Shown here: positions 1 to 11,300 of the stretch, one piece after another
Layout: every line of letters starts with the position of its first letter
How positions within the stretch are numbered: the first letter of the stretch is position 1
NCBI GenBank assembly: GCA_037042915.1
Contig: CM073193.1
Location: forward strand, 8,432,001-8,496,000
DNA from: Auricularia sp. M13
Taxonomy: Eukaryota; Basidiomycota; Agaricomycetes; Auriculariales; Auriculariaceae
Direction: 5' to 3'
Length of the DNA stretch: 64,000 bases
Notes under the pieces: generated by a model
Told to the model about the DNA's origin: nothing
Database searches by the model: none
Seen by the model: only the letters and a program-made list of their open reading frames with translations
Made by a program: the position numbers and the translations under genes

Positions 1-1690
1 GACTCTTAGTTGACGACCTATCTACCGCCAATGAATCCGGGGAGGAGTTGGCGAGTTGTGTAGAAGGTCTGCAAAGTTTTAACTGAAAAGTGAGCACAGC
101 TCACTGGGCTCAACAGTGAGCGTCCTCTGCGCACCTGCAAGACGTTGGTTTCCGGGCAGTGCGGGTCAACGTGAAACCCCGTTTGCTGAACGGAGCATCA
201 CGCAGGCCTGCACTGCACGTGAATGACCGTCTTGCAAGGCACTGAACACCTTGCAAGGCGGCGAAGCGCGGTATCGAGCTATCGTTGGGCAGTTGTCTGG
301 TGGCGGCGTGACGCAAGGCGACAGCTTCTTCGGGTTAAAGACCACAACCACCTCATCGGAGTCGGGAAATGGACGGCAGAGCAGGCGAATTGGCGTATAC
401 TCGAGAACAGGTGACAATGTGAACTTGAGCTGGGATTTCAATGGTTCATTGAATGTGTAGGGAACAGGGACGAAAACAAAGTGGAAAAAAAAAGAGAAAT
501 CAAAAAGCCGCCATCGGGGGGACGGAGCGGTGGGAGGATTATTCAAGGATCAATGCCTACGGCGACGAGTCGTTGTACGATGGCGGCGACCCGTTCTACG
601 ACAGCGGCGACCCGTTCTACGACGGCGACGACGCGTTCTACGACGGCTACGACGCGTTCTACTACGGCGGCGACACGTTCCACCATGGCCATCTGGCGCT
701 CCGTACTACGGGCGCCAGGCGCACGTTTAGTCGCAAAGACGGAGTACGCTCAGGCTCGCTGCCCTTGATAGCAGCAATGTCATCGGTGAGCTGCAGATTC
801 TGCATTGAATAAGAAACACAATGCTGAGTCCTAATAAGCGTCGTACCACCTGCTCAACTATGCGCTTTTGCTGTTGAACAATGACAAGAGGATGTTCGTT
901 GATGACGGCGGGATTGACTGCAGAGAATGCATGCCGTTTGGCAGGTGCGACATGAAATTTGGTGGCAAAATGTGGGCTGGCGGGGTTGATGCTCGTGCGG
1001 AGCAGGAGAGAGGGAGAAAGAGGCTACGGTTCGTCGGTTAGCAGAACCTACAGCAATGTGACTGACGCACAGTAGTGACGATGGAATGAAAGGCGGCCGC
1101 GCGCAGAAAACGCTGAGAGAGCAATGCGGACCGAGCAGTCTTAAGGGGCCCATAAAGCTCGTTAAGGGCAAGTTGCATATGGACCGCGCAAGCAGGACTA
1201 GACGGGACAGCGCGCACAACGGCCCGCTGTGGGATGGCAACGATGCGCCTGTGGAGCAAAGGGAACGAAAGGTCGATAGCTATTGATCTCGCTGGTCGGC
1301 GCGAGGAGCGATTCTGCTCGACGGCGACGAACGTTTCATTACTTGTGGGTTGCTCTGAGCCACCAGACCGACGAAGAGCGACGAGGCTCGGCCGAGCAGG
1401 CGGCAAGCGCGAGTGATATTGCATGTCAGCGACGTGCTCGCGACATGGCTCGCCAGCAGCGCGCTCAATAATGGCGAGGACAGCCGGCTTTGTATGAATG
1501 GGACGGAGAAGCTTTGCAGTAGACGCAACGGTGTGCCCGGGGCATACAGCGACGCAGCGAGGAGAATCAACGTCGCGGAGTACCGTCGACTGGCTGCGGT
1601 GTTGAGCGGCGAGAGGCTCTTCGGCGGCGAGCATGCGAGGGAGGAGTGCGAAACAGCAGAGCCGTCGGAACGGCTTTCCCCATCGACGTC
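1..1690. other. No gene recognised; contains a 21-bp repeat
   Basis: I see no domain, conserved motif or consistent splice structure on either strand. Open frames exist on both strands but none has recognisable content. A 21-bp tandem repeat lies at 576-680. A segment at 1441-1485 resembles one at 4251-4290, on the other side of the alpha-actinin gene. Confidence 0.4.
576..680 (+). repeat. 21-bp tandem repeat, five copies
   Basis: Five consecutive 21-bp units begin with TACGA or TACTA and end with a GTTC motif (576-596, 597-617, 618-638, 639-659, 660-680), preceded by a shorter related unit. In one plus frame the unit reads YDGGDPF-like heptapeptides. All three plus frames are open across it, so coding use is not established. 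Confidence 0.75.
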
Positions 1691-1694
1691 GTGC

Positions 1695-3816
1695 CCGACC
1701 GCGCCGTACAAGGAGGTCGACGTCCAGGACTTTACCTACTCCTGGCAGGACGGTCTTGCACTGTGCGCCACTGCCTCCGGCATCGTTCCCCAGTGCTGAC
1801 GCTTTCGCGCAGTTGCGCGCTTATACATTGCCACCGGCCAGACCTCCTCGACTACAACTCGCTTGACAAGGTATTCTGGGTACCGGTTCATCCTTTTGCC
1901 GACCTTCCAACGCCCATTGCAGACAGACCGGCATGGAAATACGCGTCTGGCCTTCCGCGTCGCGCAGGAACACCTTGGCATCCCAGTACGTGCCCGCCCC
2001 CACCGCACATGAACTCTTTACCTGCTCGCTCACCCACCCGCAATAGCAACTTCTCGAAGTCGAAGACCTATGCGACAACAAGCCCGACGAGCGCAGCGTC
2101 ATGACCTACATCGCCTCCTTCTTCCACGCCTTCTCCTCGATGGACCAAGCAGAGACCGTCGCGCGGCGCGTCGAGAAGTTCGCCGAGCTCATGCAGTCCG
2201 TCTGGACGAGCAAGAACGACTACGAGCGCCGCGCCAAGATCCTGCTGGCCGCCGTGCGCGCGGTGCAGGACGAGTGGGCGCAGGCGTCGCTGCGCGGCAT
2301 CTCGTACCCCGAGGCGCGTGCGGCTGCCGCCGCGTTCGCCGCCTACAAGGCGAGCTCAAAGCGCGCGTGGGTCACGGAGAAGCAGGAGCTCGGCACGCTG
2401 TACGGCAACATCCAGACGCGATTACGCACCTACGGCCTAAGAGAGTGGGTCCCGCGCCGGGGCTCTTGCCGCAGGTTCGTTTGCTCGTTCACTCGTGCAG
2501 GGCATTGCCAATGAATGCTAATTGTGCCTGCGCCACTATCAGGATATTGACTCGGAGTGGGCACGATTAGAGGCGGCTGAGGCTACGCGCTCCCGCGCGA
2601 TTAATGCCCAGATTCGCGAGTAAATCTTCGCGTGACCCTTCCCATGGTAACGCATACTGACGAGCTTTCGTGCCGGTGTGATCATTCAGGATTAAGGAGA
2701 CACTACGAAAAGCGTTTGCGGACCTTGCGAACGAGTTCGAGCGACGGTTGCGCAAGATCTCGTCCGAGCTCGCATCGCTGGAAGGTCCGCTTGAGGTCCG
2801 TCCAGCTTCCTCTTTGCATTGGAAGCTGAACGCGAAACTCTCGTTCGCAGGATCAACAGGCGGCCGTAAAGACCATCCAGACGCGATTACCTCCACTGAC
2901 GGAACAGCTATCGACCGTCAAGGCGGCCGAGGACGAGTGCGCGGCGGCGAACGTGGAGGAGAACGACTACACCGTGTTCACGCACCAGGACCTTGAGTTC
3001 GAGCTCACGCTCCTCTCGCAGAACGTCGCCAAGAAGATTGCGTTTATCGACAACCAGGTGCGCCCAGCCGCTCGTTGCCTCTTCCCTTGCCTTGCCTTGC
3101 GTTTTCACCTTTCTGATGCGACTGCATGCAGATTGTGTCGCGCAACATGACGAACCTGACGCCGGCGCAGCTCGAGCAGTTCGAAAGCACCTTCCGCTAT
3201 TTCGATCGCGACGAGACCAACACGCTGCACCCAGCTGAACTCGCAGGCGCCCTCGCGTCGCTGGGCATCGTTTATTCCGTACGCGCACCTCCTTCTACTC
3301 ACGCAGTTGATTCCCATCTGCTGAATGCGCGTGGCAGGACTCGGATATGGACATTATTTACGACCAGCTCGTGCAGATGTACGGCGCAGTCACGTACGAG
3401 GCGTTCATCAATCTCCTTGTGCGTCGCCCGCTTCATGCCTTGCTTACACATTCCGTCCTAATATCACTATTCGCGACAGGTCGATATCACGGAGGACCAG
3501 ACGACGCCGGAACAGCTGCGTGAGGCGTTCCGGGGCATCGTGGCGGACAAGGTACGCATGCTCATTCCTCATTTCTCTTGCTGTCGCTCTGCTCGTGTTG
3601 ACCGCGGTACAGCCCATCGTCTCGGAGCTCGACCTGCGGATGGCCGTGCTGCCGGCGTCGACGATAGATTACCTGCGGCAGGTGATGCCGCGGGTGGGTA
3701 CGGACGGGGACGAGCCCGTGTATGACTACGAGGCCTGGCTGGAGCGCCGACGTGGATATCTTTCGCAATGGCGCGGGCTTCTGCGGCGGCGACGGGAAGC
3801 TGGTCGAGCATTGTGA
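1695..3816 (+). pseudogene. Alpha-actinin, 5'-truncated copy (headless)
   Basis: Alpha-actinin cross-links F-actin; the family has two N-terminal CH domains, spectrin repeats and C-terminal EF hands. Here the readable protein starts inside CH2 (TAPYKEVDVQDF, then DGLALCALIHCHRPDLLDY). It continues through the linker LEVEDLCDNKPDERSVMTYI, spectrin-like helices, one EF hand (FRYFDRDETNTLHPAELAGA) and a second EF-hand pair, to a stop at 3816. Exons: to 1762, 1813-1870, 1923-1985, 2047-2474, 2543-2619, 2690-2795, 2851-3057, 3132-3278, 3338-3418, 3480-3551, 3613-3816. No CH1 or start of CH2 is found upstream. Exon 2047-2474 ends one base out of phase with the next exon; either there is a one-base deletion near 2450, or a weak donor at 2449 is used, which would skip about nine residues. 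The C-terminal exons look well preserved. It is most likely a truncated copy, though an unrecognised new 5' exon is possible. Confidence 0.8.
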
Positions 3817-4406
3817 TGTGTTTCCCTGTGCTGACGAGTCGGATTTGAGCGGCCGCGGCGCAGTCATCCTCAACGTGTTCTTCGAGAGCTGCGAGGCGTC
3901 CCTCTGCGGCAACAAAGCGGCCCTCGATACTGGCACCAGGGCGTTTCTGGGATTGCGCAAGACTGAGCAGTCAGGCGCAGGTAGTTTTGCTCGTGGGCGT
4001 CAAGCTCGGGTCGAGCATGGAAGGAACATTGACAGGGAGAACACTCCAGAGAGAACACTCCAGAGCACGCTCTGTTGCATGCCAAAGATGCGGTTTGGGG
4101 ATGGAAGACCGCGCAACGTCGGCTGCGAGCAATCGATTCAGTGCGCGCAGCGAGCCATTGAGCTCAGCGGCAACGCGCTCGTTGTGATCTTGCATGGCGG
4201 GCAGCGCAAGTGCAAAAATGACGAGTAGAGCAATAGGCACGCTCGAGCGATGTTGCTCGCCGGACACGCACTCAAGGATGGCGAGGACGTCCTGACCATC
4301 CTGAATGCAGGGCAAAGGACTCAGAGGCGCTTGGATTGTGCCCACGGGAGTCACGTCGACGCCATGTGGAGTGCATTGAGCGACGACCGCGGTGCGCGGG
4401 GCCGAC
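3817..4406. other. Intergenic stretch, no gene supported
   Basis: Follows the alpha-actinin stop. A minus-strand frame at 3971-4408 is open for 145 codons but has no family resemblance I can name. The segment 4251-4290 is a diverged copy of 1441-1485 (shared core ATGGCGAGGAC), so the actinin fragment is flanked by related sequence. Confidence 0.35.
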
Positions 4407-6365
4407 ATGGCGCGAGGTTCAGCGAATCCACGCCTACCGCAAGCTGCCGTATCCGTCCCGCTCGCTCAGGCCATGCCCGACTCCAACACCGGGCCTTTCA
4501 CGTGTGTCGGCTTCAGCGCGTCAGCGCAGACTGTCCCGCTCGCCTCTCCAGAGCCTGCCTTCGACGTCGAGCCCATCCCCGGGCTCGACGTCGCGGCATA
4601 CACCTTAGGCGCGCCAGTGGATGCCGTTGCAGTCACCCGTCTGCCTGCCACCGCACAACCTGCACCCGTGCTCAATGACGAGGCTTTCCCCGGGCTCGAC
4701 GCCTTGTCAACCGGACTGCACCGGCCAGCACAGGGCACGTCTGCCGAGAGGGCGTGCACAAACACCACGAGCATGTGGTTCACCGAGCTGGTGCTCGATG
4801 CCGTGCGAATGCCCATGCGCGGTGTTCCATTCGGCTCCAAGCTCGTGTCTGCCAACGGCGCAAATACGTCAACCAACGAGCACAAGCTCGAGGTCGTCGT
4901 GTGCGCGTGCCACGAGCCGCTCGATACGCGGCTCGAGCCGCTCAACCCGTCGCTACATGAGGACGTGCAGGCGCTCGACCAGCACCTCGATACGCAGGTT
5001 GGGTCGAGCGCCAAAACCGGTGTTGTTCTCGAACCTGCGTACCGTGCAGCGCCTGACGTCGAGCTTTACCCTGCCTTCGACGGGCGCACGGCTACGTTGC
5101 TAGCTTGCGGGACGGCACACGGCCCGCCAGGCTCCTTCAACGTCGCGACCTCGCCAGTCTTGCCGGACTCTCTGGATATCGGTGAGTCTTTCTTTTATTT
5201 TGGTCGGAGCATTGCCTGACTACTTCACGCCCGCAGACTTCGGCGACTTGCACCAACCCGCCGTGTTGCACCAGCCCGTCGTGCTGAACGAGTCCGCTTA
5301 CGCGCCGTTGCGACATCGCGCGGACAGCAGGACGCTCGATGCGGTCACAAGCATTTCCAATGCCGTCAGCCCAGCACTGGCCGCTGACGCCATGACTATG
5401 GACAACGCCGCGCAGACAATGTCCTGCGGCCTGCGCGTCTCGTTGACCCCGCTGAGCACGGCAACAGGCGTCGTTTGCGAGCCCAAGGACGCGCCCCTCG
5501 ACGCACGGTCCCTGCGGCGCGAGGCGCAAGCGCCAGCGCCGAGTGTGGGACTTGCCGTTCCTGCGCCCGTCCTTGACGCCGCGCTCGACCGTCCGCCTCT
5601 GCATGCTCACGACATCGAGTGCCTCCTTGGGCTCGACACCGCGTTGTACACATTGCGCCAGGACGCGACGACCGCCCGTGCCGCGCCTGCCGACGCCCTT
5701 CCGCTCACCCAACCTGCGCCCGGCTTGGACGCCCAGCCGTCCACGCTCGTATCGCAATCAGCGCGCGATCGCGCTGCGTCCACAACCTTGCGTACGGCGA
5801 GTCATCGTTCGACGCGCCGTTCAACGCGCCGTTCAACGTGCGGCAGCCGCTGCTCGAGCAGTTCGACGCGCCGTTCAGCGTGCCGTTCAACGTGCGGCAG
5901 CCGCTGCTCGAGCAGTTCAACGCTCCGTTCAACGTGCCGTTCAACGCGCCGTTCAACGCGCCGTTCAACGCGCCGTTCAACGCGCCATTCAACGTGCGGC
6001 AGCCGCTCCTCGAGCAGTTCGACGCGCCACTCAATGCGCAACCGCCATTCGACGCGCCTTGGCTCACGCAGCCTCTTGTCCCCCGGCTTCCCGGCAGCTC
6101 TGCCCAGCTCGCTCCCGTCGACTTCCACTGCCCATTGCCTATCATCACGCACACTCAAGCAACACTCCGTTCAAAAAAGGCGCGTGCACCGAGGTCTCGT
6201 ATTGGAGCAAAGTATCCCGCAGAATACATGGCGCTCAAGGCGCAGCGCTTCGATCCGTGCGCATGGCATCGCAAGGGTGTCGACTTCACCAAAATCGCCC
6301 GTACGCCGTATGCGAGACTCGACGCCAAGATTGCAATTTTGAAGGACTCCATGCGGGAGTTCTGA
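4407..6365 (+). CDS. Low-complexity hypothetical protein with 12-bp repeat tract
   Basis: I do not recognise this protein. The first exon from ATG 4407 is Pro/Ala/Leu/Asp-rich, with loosely repeated PGLD segments (EAFPGLDALS, EPIPGLDVAA). A good intron, 5182-5236 (GTGAGT to CGCAG), joins it in frame to a second coding block. From about 5815 a 12-bp repeat begins and all frames are open. The most protein-like C-terminus (FDPCAWHRKGVDFTKIARTP, ending at 6365) is in a different frame from the block just after the intron, which would end at 6342. Either another intron or a frame change in the repeat lies between them. The repeated peptide reads FNAPFN and LLEQF units in the final frame. No signal peptide or membrane segment is seen. 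Function unknown. Confidence 0.45.
5815..6045 (+). repeat. 12-bp tandem repeat with nested 30-bp unit
   Basis: The 12-bp unit TTCAACGCGCCG repeats many times. A 30-bp unit starting TTCAACGTGCGGCAG recurs at about 5832, 5886 and 5988. The unit is a multiple of three with no stop codon in any of the six frames, which creates long spurious ORFs on both strands. Confidence 0.85.
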
Positions 6366-6715
6366 ATCTGATGGAGATGGGAATTTGGGGAGCTTGGGGG
6401 AGTTGGGGGTAGTGGGAATTTGGGAGTACTGACTTAGATAGACTTAGAGGGCTGAGAGGCCTAGGAGTGGGCAAAAAGATTCAATTGGACTCTGGGAGTT
6501 GTGGGAGTTGGGAGTGGGAATATGTACATAGGAGTAACCCTCAAACTTGGGACTTGAGGAAAGCTGGGACTTGGGACTCGCTTTTTTGGGACTGCAAAAG
6601 TTGGGACCTGGGACTGGGTTCTTGGGACCGGAATATGAGGGGGTGGACTGTATTGTGGAAATTGGGACCTGGGACCCGAGTCTGTAATATAAGGAACTTG
6701 GGACCATTATACTGA
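6366..6715 (+). repeat. G-rich degenerate repeat tract
   Basis: The plus strand is a run of variants of TTGGGACT, TGGGAGT and TTGGGGGAG with strong purine/G skew and many GGG triplets at short spacing. No coding content is seen. It starts directly after the stop at 6365. G-quadruplex potential is an inference from the GGG spacing. Confidence 0.7.
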
Positions 6716-6900
6716 ATACAGGAGTGCTTATATACCTGCGGCGGCCGTGCGAGCGCTTTTGCGCGCAGCATTGCCAGAGACATCCTCGCAGTGTTCAACT
6801 TCGTCGGGCGGGCCAGCGACTTGAACGGCCGCCACGGCGGGGTCATTGTCATCCGTCGCAGACAACATACTATGCGAATATGAACGTTAAACAGGGGCTC

Positions 6901-7832
6901 TCAATCAGTCTCGGATTCCACGTACCAATTCTGAGTCGAAGGAGCTGTAGCTGCGTGCTTGGTAGACAGCCGTGGGTCCAAGGCGGCGTCATACACTGGT
7001 GACGGCGGACGGGACCTGGTGGGAAGAGCATCCATCGCCAGCAGACTGTGCCGGTCAGAGCTGTCATAACGCAGAGGTGGGAACGTTGGGAAGGAGTCCT
7101 TGAATATGGCACGGCTGAACGGGTTGGGTGGATCCGTGGCGTGTGTTCGAGGCGGTGGACCTTCGTTGTTGTAGCTTATGGTGTACACGTCGACGATGAG
7201 TTTGTCGTCCCATGTCCATCCGCAACCAAGTCCTGCAATAAGAACTGGCGTATTGGGAACCATAGACTCCAGAAGCGAGAACCGTTCCTGGTCTCTATGG
7301 ACCCAGCAACTGAAGAATAGTTAGTTGTATAATAGATATCGAGATACGACACGCACGACACCGTCAATTGATCGCCTGGCCATATATCTGGCCGGTCAAT
7401 GGTGACGTCGAAGCTGAAGCAGTTGACGGTGCCCGAGATTGATCTGGTGTCTGACGACACGACCCGCCAAGAACAACCTCGGAAGGCAATGAAAGCGCGG
7501 GGCAGCGGACCAGGGACGGGCTCGATGGCTGCAGGGATCAACGTGGACGCCGTAATCAGCAAGGTCCTGTCGGCGATGGCGCCGGAACCTCGGATGCGCG
7601 CGATTGTTCCAGGAGGGCATGGTTTCTTCAAAGTCCGATGCGCAATGCAAATGGGGATGTCCGAATCTGGCTTCGCTGAGCGAGGTAATTCCTAGCCAGT
7701 GGAAAAACACGCACAGTGCAGTGGCAGGGTTGCATGATAAATGTTATAGCCCTTCAGGCCCACAAAGTCGGCTGGGATGCGCTCGGGCTCGTAGAGAGCA
7801 ACCACGATGGAAGTGATCTGGAAGGATGACAT
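6901..7832 (-). CDS. Array paralogue A, uncharacterised protein
   Basis: Unknown function; first member of a five-gene paralogous set. Exons on the minus strand are 7832-7715, 7666-7357 and 7309-6901, giving 278 aa; phases 1 and 2 add up exactly. A TATA-like box lies at 7889-7896, about 55 bases upstream of ATG 7832. After the second intron comes the shared core: a Cys at the junction, an RDxxRF motif, then PVLIAGLGCGW and KLIVDVYTI. An earlier block (TIARIRGSGAIADRTLLITA) has the alternating hydrophobic pattern of a beta-barrel. The C-terminal third is Pro/Ser-rich and probably disordered. No signal peptide or membrane helix is visible. Closest relative in the window is B. An OB-like fold is my inference from strand pattern only. 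Confidence 0.7.
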
Positions 7833-7888
7833 GTGATGCGAAGACCCACGGCGTGAAATCTGATGGCCAAAAGGTCGGGATGTGTTTG

Positions 7889-7896
7889 TTTTTATA
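7889..7896 (-). promoter_or_regulatory. TATA-like box of paralogue A
   Basis: TATAAAAA on the minus strand, about 55 bases upstream of the ATG at 7832. Confidence 0.55.
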
Positions 7897-8372
7897 GCCC
7901 AAAAACCTGTAACAATAACTCGAGTGTCTGGAATGTGTGTTGTGCGACATTGTTCCCGTGACAGCTGTCAGACGGATGTAGACGTTGATTACATAAGCGT
8001 TCCAGTCTCCGCAGTTGTCTTACCAATGAAATATGAGACAACGACTTCTGAAGGCCTTAGAGACACTCTGAATCCAGATACTCATTGAATCATTTCCGCG
8101 TTACCACGGCTGGATCTTTTCCAGCGGAGCATTTGGCAGCCGGAAGCTAAGTGCGTACCAGCGCCTTTCACCTCCTCGCACAACTACATGGCCTGATACA
8201 CCTCCAAGGTAGTTTTTTTGCCCTATAAAATGCTATACGCTGGGCTGCAGGCACTTGAAGAGGTTAAAATAGTTTTTGAGCAGTGCGGGCTGCTCGTGAT
8301 CTCGCAATAGCGGCGACGGCCTACTATAATACTACTGTATTTATACTAATGATAGTTGTATGAACATTGAAC

Positions 8373-11300
8373 CTATAATAGTATCTCGGTATATGTTACA
8401 TTTTCCGCGCTATCCTGACCACCGGGAAGTCTAACGATTCCATGCTCGCGGCGTCTCACCCGCGAAACCGCGGTGTACAGTTGCCCGTGGGAAAAGACAG
8501 GTCGACATAAGTCCATAGCCACAACATCCAGTGTCAAGCCTTGGCAACTGTTGAATGTCGCGGGCGTAGGCTGGAGCTAGAGGAAATTGACGTCGTTGCA
8601 ACGTTCTTCGAGTTTCAGGCAGGAATGTCTCGAAGGTAATGCGCGGAATGAGGATGTCTTCCTCGTCGATCGCAACACCAGCCACAGTGTCCCTAAGCAC
8701 ACGGACTGTGATCAAGCGCACTCCCACATCCATGACTACGACTCTGACGTTCTTGACGAGCCCGCGGAGATAGAAAAATTGCGCAAGAGTCGAAAAACGG
8801 CATTAGTCTTGATTGTTACGGAATGGCCGGGAAGTCCAGGTATCGGAGCGCGCGCCGCATAGTCTAGAGACGCAATTCCGCGTTCTGGCATGCCGGCTTC
8901 CTCTTCCTCCTTGATCCTGTCCGCAGATAGATAAGTTCGTGCCACGCCGGCAACGCGATCAAGGATCTGAGCGTTGTAGCGATCTATCTGTCTGTTCGTG
9001 GGGCAGAGAATTGACCTCTTTAGACACGCCTTCGGATTGTTGATAACTTCCTGAGGATAGACGAATTCGATCATCTCCTCCTCTGTTTGGACATGCCGCA
9101 GCAAATGCAAAGGAACCTGCGGACCAGCGCCATCCCCGATGGAATCCACCCATGTGGAGTATTCAATGTCGTCCGCGTTGCGTATTGGGATAGTGAGGCG
9201 CCGGATGGTAAAGAGATTCCAGAGTGGCGAACGGCGAATAGAGGCATCGACCACCTGAGCACGAGTCCCGCGACGAACCACAGGACATGTTTGCCTGAAA
9301 TCGCCCGCAAGAATGACGATTTTCCCTCCAAAGGGTCGAGTGTCGCCCGTAACACGCCGGCAAGTCTCTTCCACACACCCCAAGGCAGCCCGATTAGCCA
9401 TAGGAGCTTCGTCCCATATGAGGACGCTGAAACTCCTGTAGTAGTTGGGCGGGAGTCGCCCCTGCTCGATCGGTGATCGGAGCAGCTCGTTATTTTCATC
9501 AACAGGTATCTGAAAGCCTCTATCAGCAGGCTTTTGAGCAGATGATAATAACATACCTTGAAGCATGAATGCGTCGTACGTCCGCCTTCATATAGAAGCG
9601 CAGCAAATGCAGATGTGGCAGTGGGAAGTACAATTTCGCTCCTGGAACGAACGTAATCGCAGATAACATTGATAAGGAAGGTTTTTCCACGTCCAGCCTT
9701 CCCATCTATGAATAGCAGTAGAGGTCGGTCATTCTCTATTGCATCGACCACCTGGTTGAAAATCTCCCGCTGCTCTACAGTCAATCGCGGGACGGCTGCC
9801 GCGATGTTGTTTCTGAACTTGATAAGGTGGGGAGCCCATCTGTCAAGCTCATACGCGACCTCGCCCACAAACGAAGTGGGTTGAGGCAATCCCAAGTCGT
9901 CTAGGCTCCGGCCAAACTCCTCGAGCATAAGCGCCAACTCTTGCAGAGCCCTCGAGTAAGCCGCTGTTCGTGAACCTCCGTTGTCATAATAAAAATCCAT
10001 GCTCAGCTCGTCACGGAACAGTTCCCATAATTTCAAGGGGAAGTCGACCTCTCCAGAATCGTGCACAATGAGGTGAACGAAGAGCAAACGGATCTGTCGC
10101 GGCGTTCTGAGGGACTGTACGGCCTCATGGAGTGCAAAATTTGCCTCGTTCCGATCAGCAAACAGGCCCATAGACTGCGCAGCTTCTTGGTACGTCGGAT
10201 ACACCACCGTGCCAAACGTGCGCGCGTCGAGAAAGGAACTCGCCGGACGATTGAGAAGAATGGCTCGTAGATAGAAAAGTTCGCCCTGAGAAGGTTTCAC
10301 AGAGGCAACACGTACAAAATGACGGTGAATCTCAGTCCGCTGCAAGACCAGCCTTGTGACATCGCCGTCGAGCACATCAGATTCTTGGTAGACACCAGGA
10401 TTATTGAGCAGCCGCGAATCCCACGGTATATGACGAAATCTGGTATAGAACTCCGTGTATGTGAGATCGGCAAAGGACAGAGTCTCCTGACCAGACACAA
10501 AAACTCCAGTAGGCCGGTGGAAATAGCGGTCCAAGAGAGAAAAGTTACTGACAGGCCCGTGCGCGCGCTGATACTGACGGTGTTTTCGTGACGCTGGTAA
10601 ATGGATGGGTAGGCCTGTGACACCGGGATATTTGCTCGACACATGGAATCCCATGATGCGCCAGGCAGCTTCACCAGCGGACAGATAACGCGCCCGCCAA
10701 TAGTTGTCAATTTCGTCGACAACCTCTGTACCATCGGGGCGCAGACGCACGTGCGCCTTGTCCACGCCTAGAGATCAATCAGCCAACGGGCTCACAACTA
10801 CTGAACGTAATGCACGAACCCTTTCGGATATACTTGAAAAGATATTGAAAGATATGGGATGAATTTGCAACCTCGAAATTGATATGGCATTCAAGAGCGC
10901 GCAGCAATGGCAGGCAGTGAGGTACTACCATGCTGTCCGCAGGACTACGTCGACGATACTGCGGCCGCCCGTCAAACGCGAACGTCGTGGTTTCCTGCAT
11001 GGCTTTGGGATAACCGAAACGACAGAGATTTGGAGGGAGGGGTTCGGCGTAGGCGAAGCGACGCGCTTTCGGCTGACAGTACTCAGGTAGTTCATCTGCG
11101 CTGGGATGATTATGACGCATGAAGCGGTGGACCAAGGCCGCGTCCGACGAATTTTGAGGCATTTCAGCGGACACTATGCGATCGACATCGCTAGGCGCCA
11201 AGCAGTCCCTCTCGAATTTGATCAGAATATGGCAATGCGGTAAGCCTCTTTTCTGAAACTCGACGGCGAATAGTCGGTACACCTGAATGTAGTAAATTAG

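Noticed and set aside
1038-1711. Minus-strand open frames upstream of alpha-actinin
   Set aside because: No CH-domain or other recognisable content, and overlapping frames on the same strand are equally long.
5705-6158. Long minus-strand frames with NGAL or VERR repeats
   Set aside because: They arise because the 12-bp repeat lacks stops in all frames; no flanking coding supports them.
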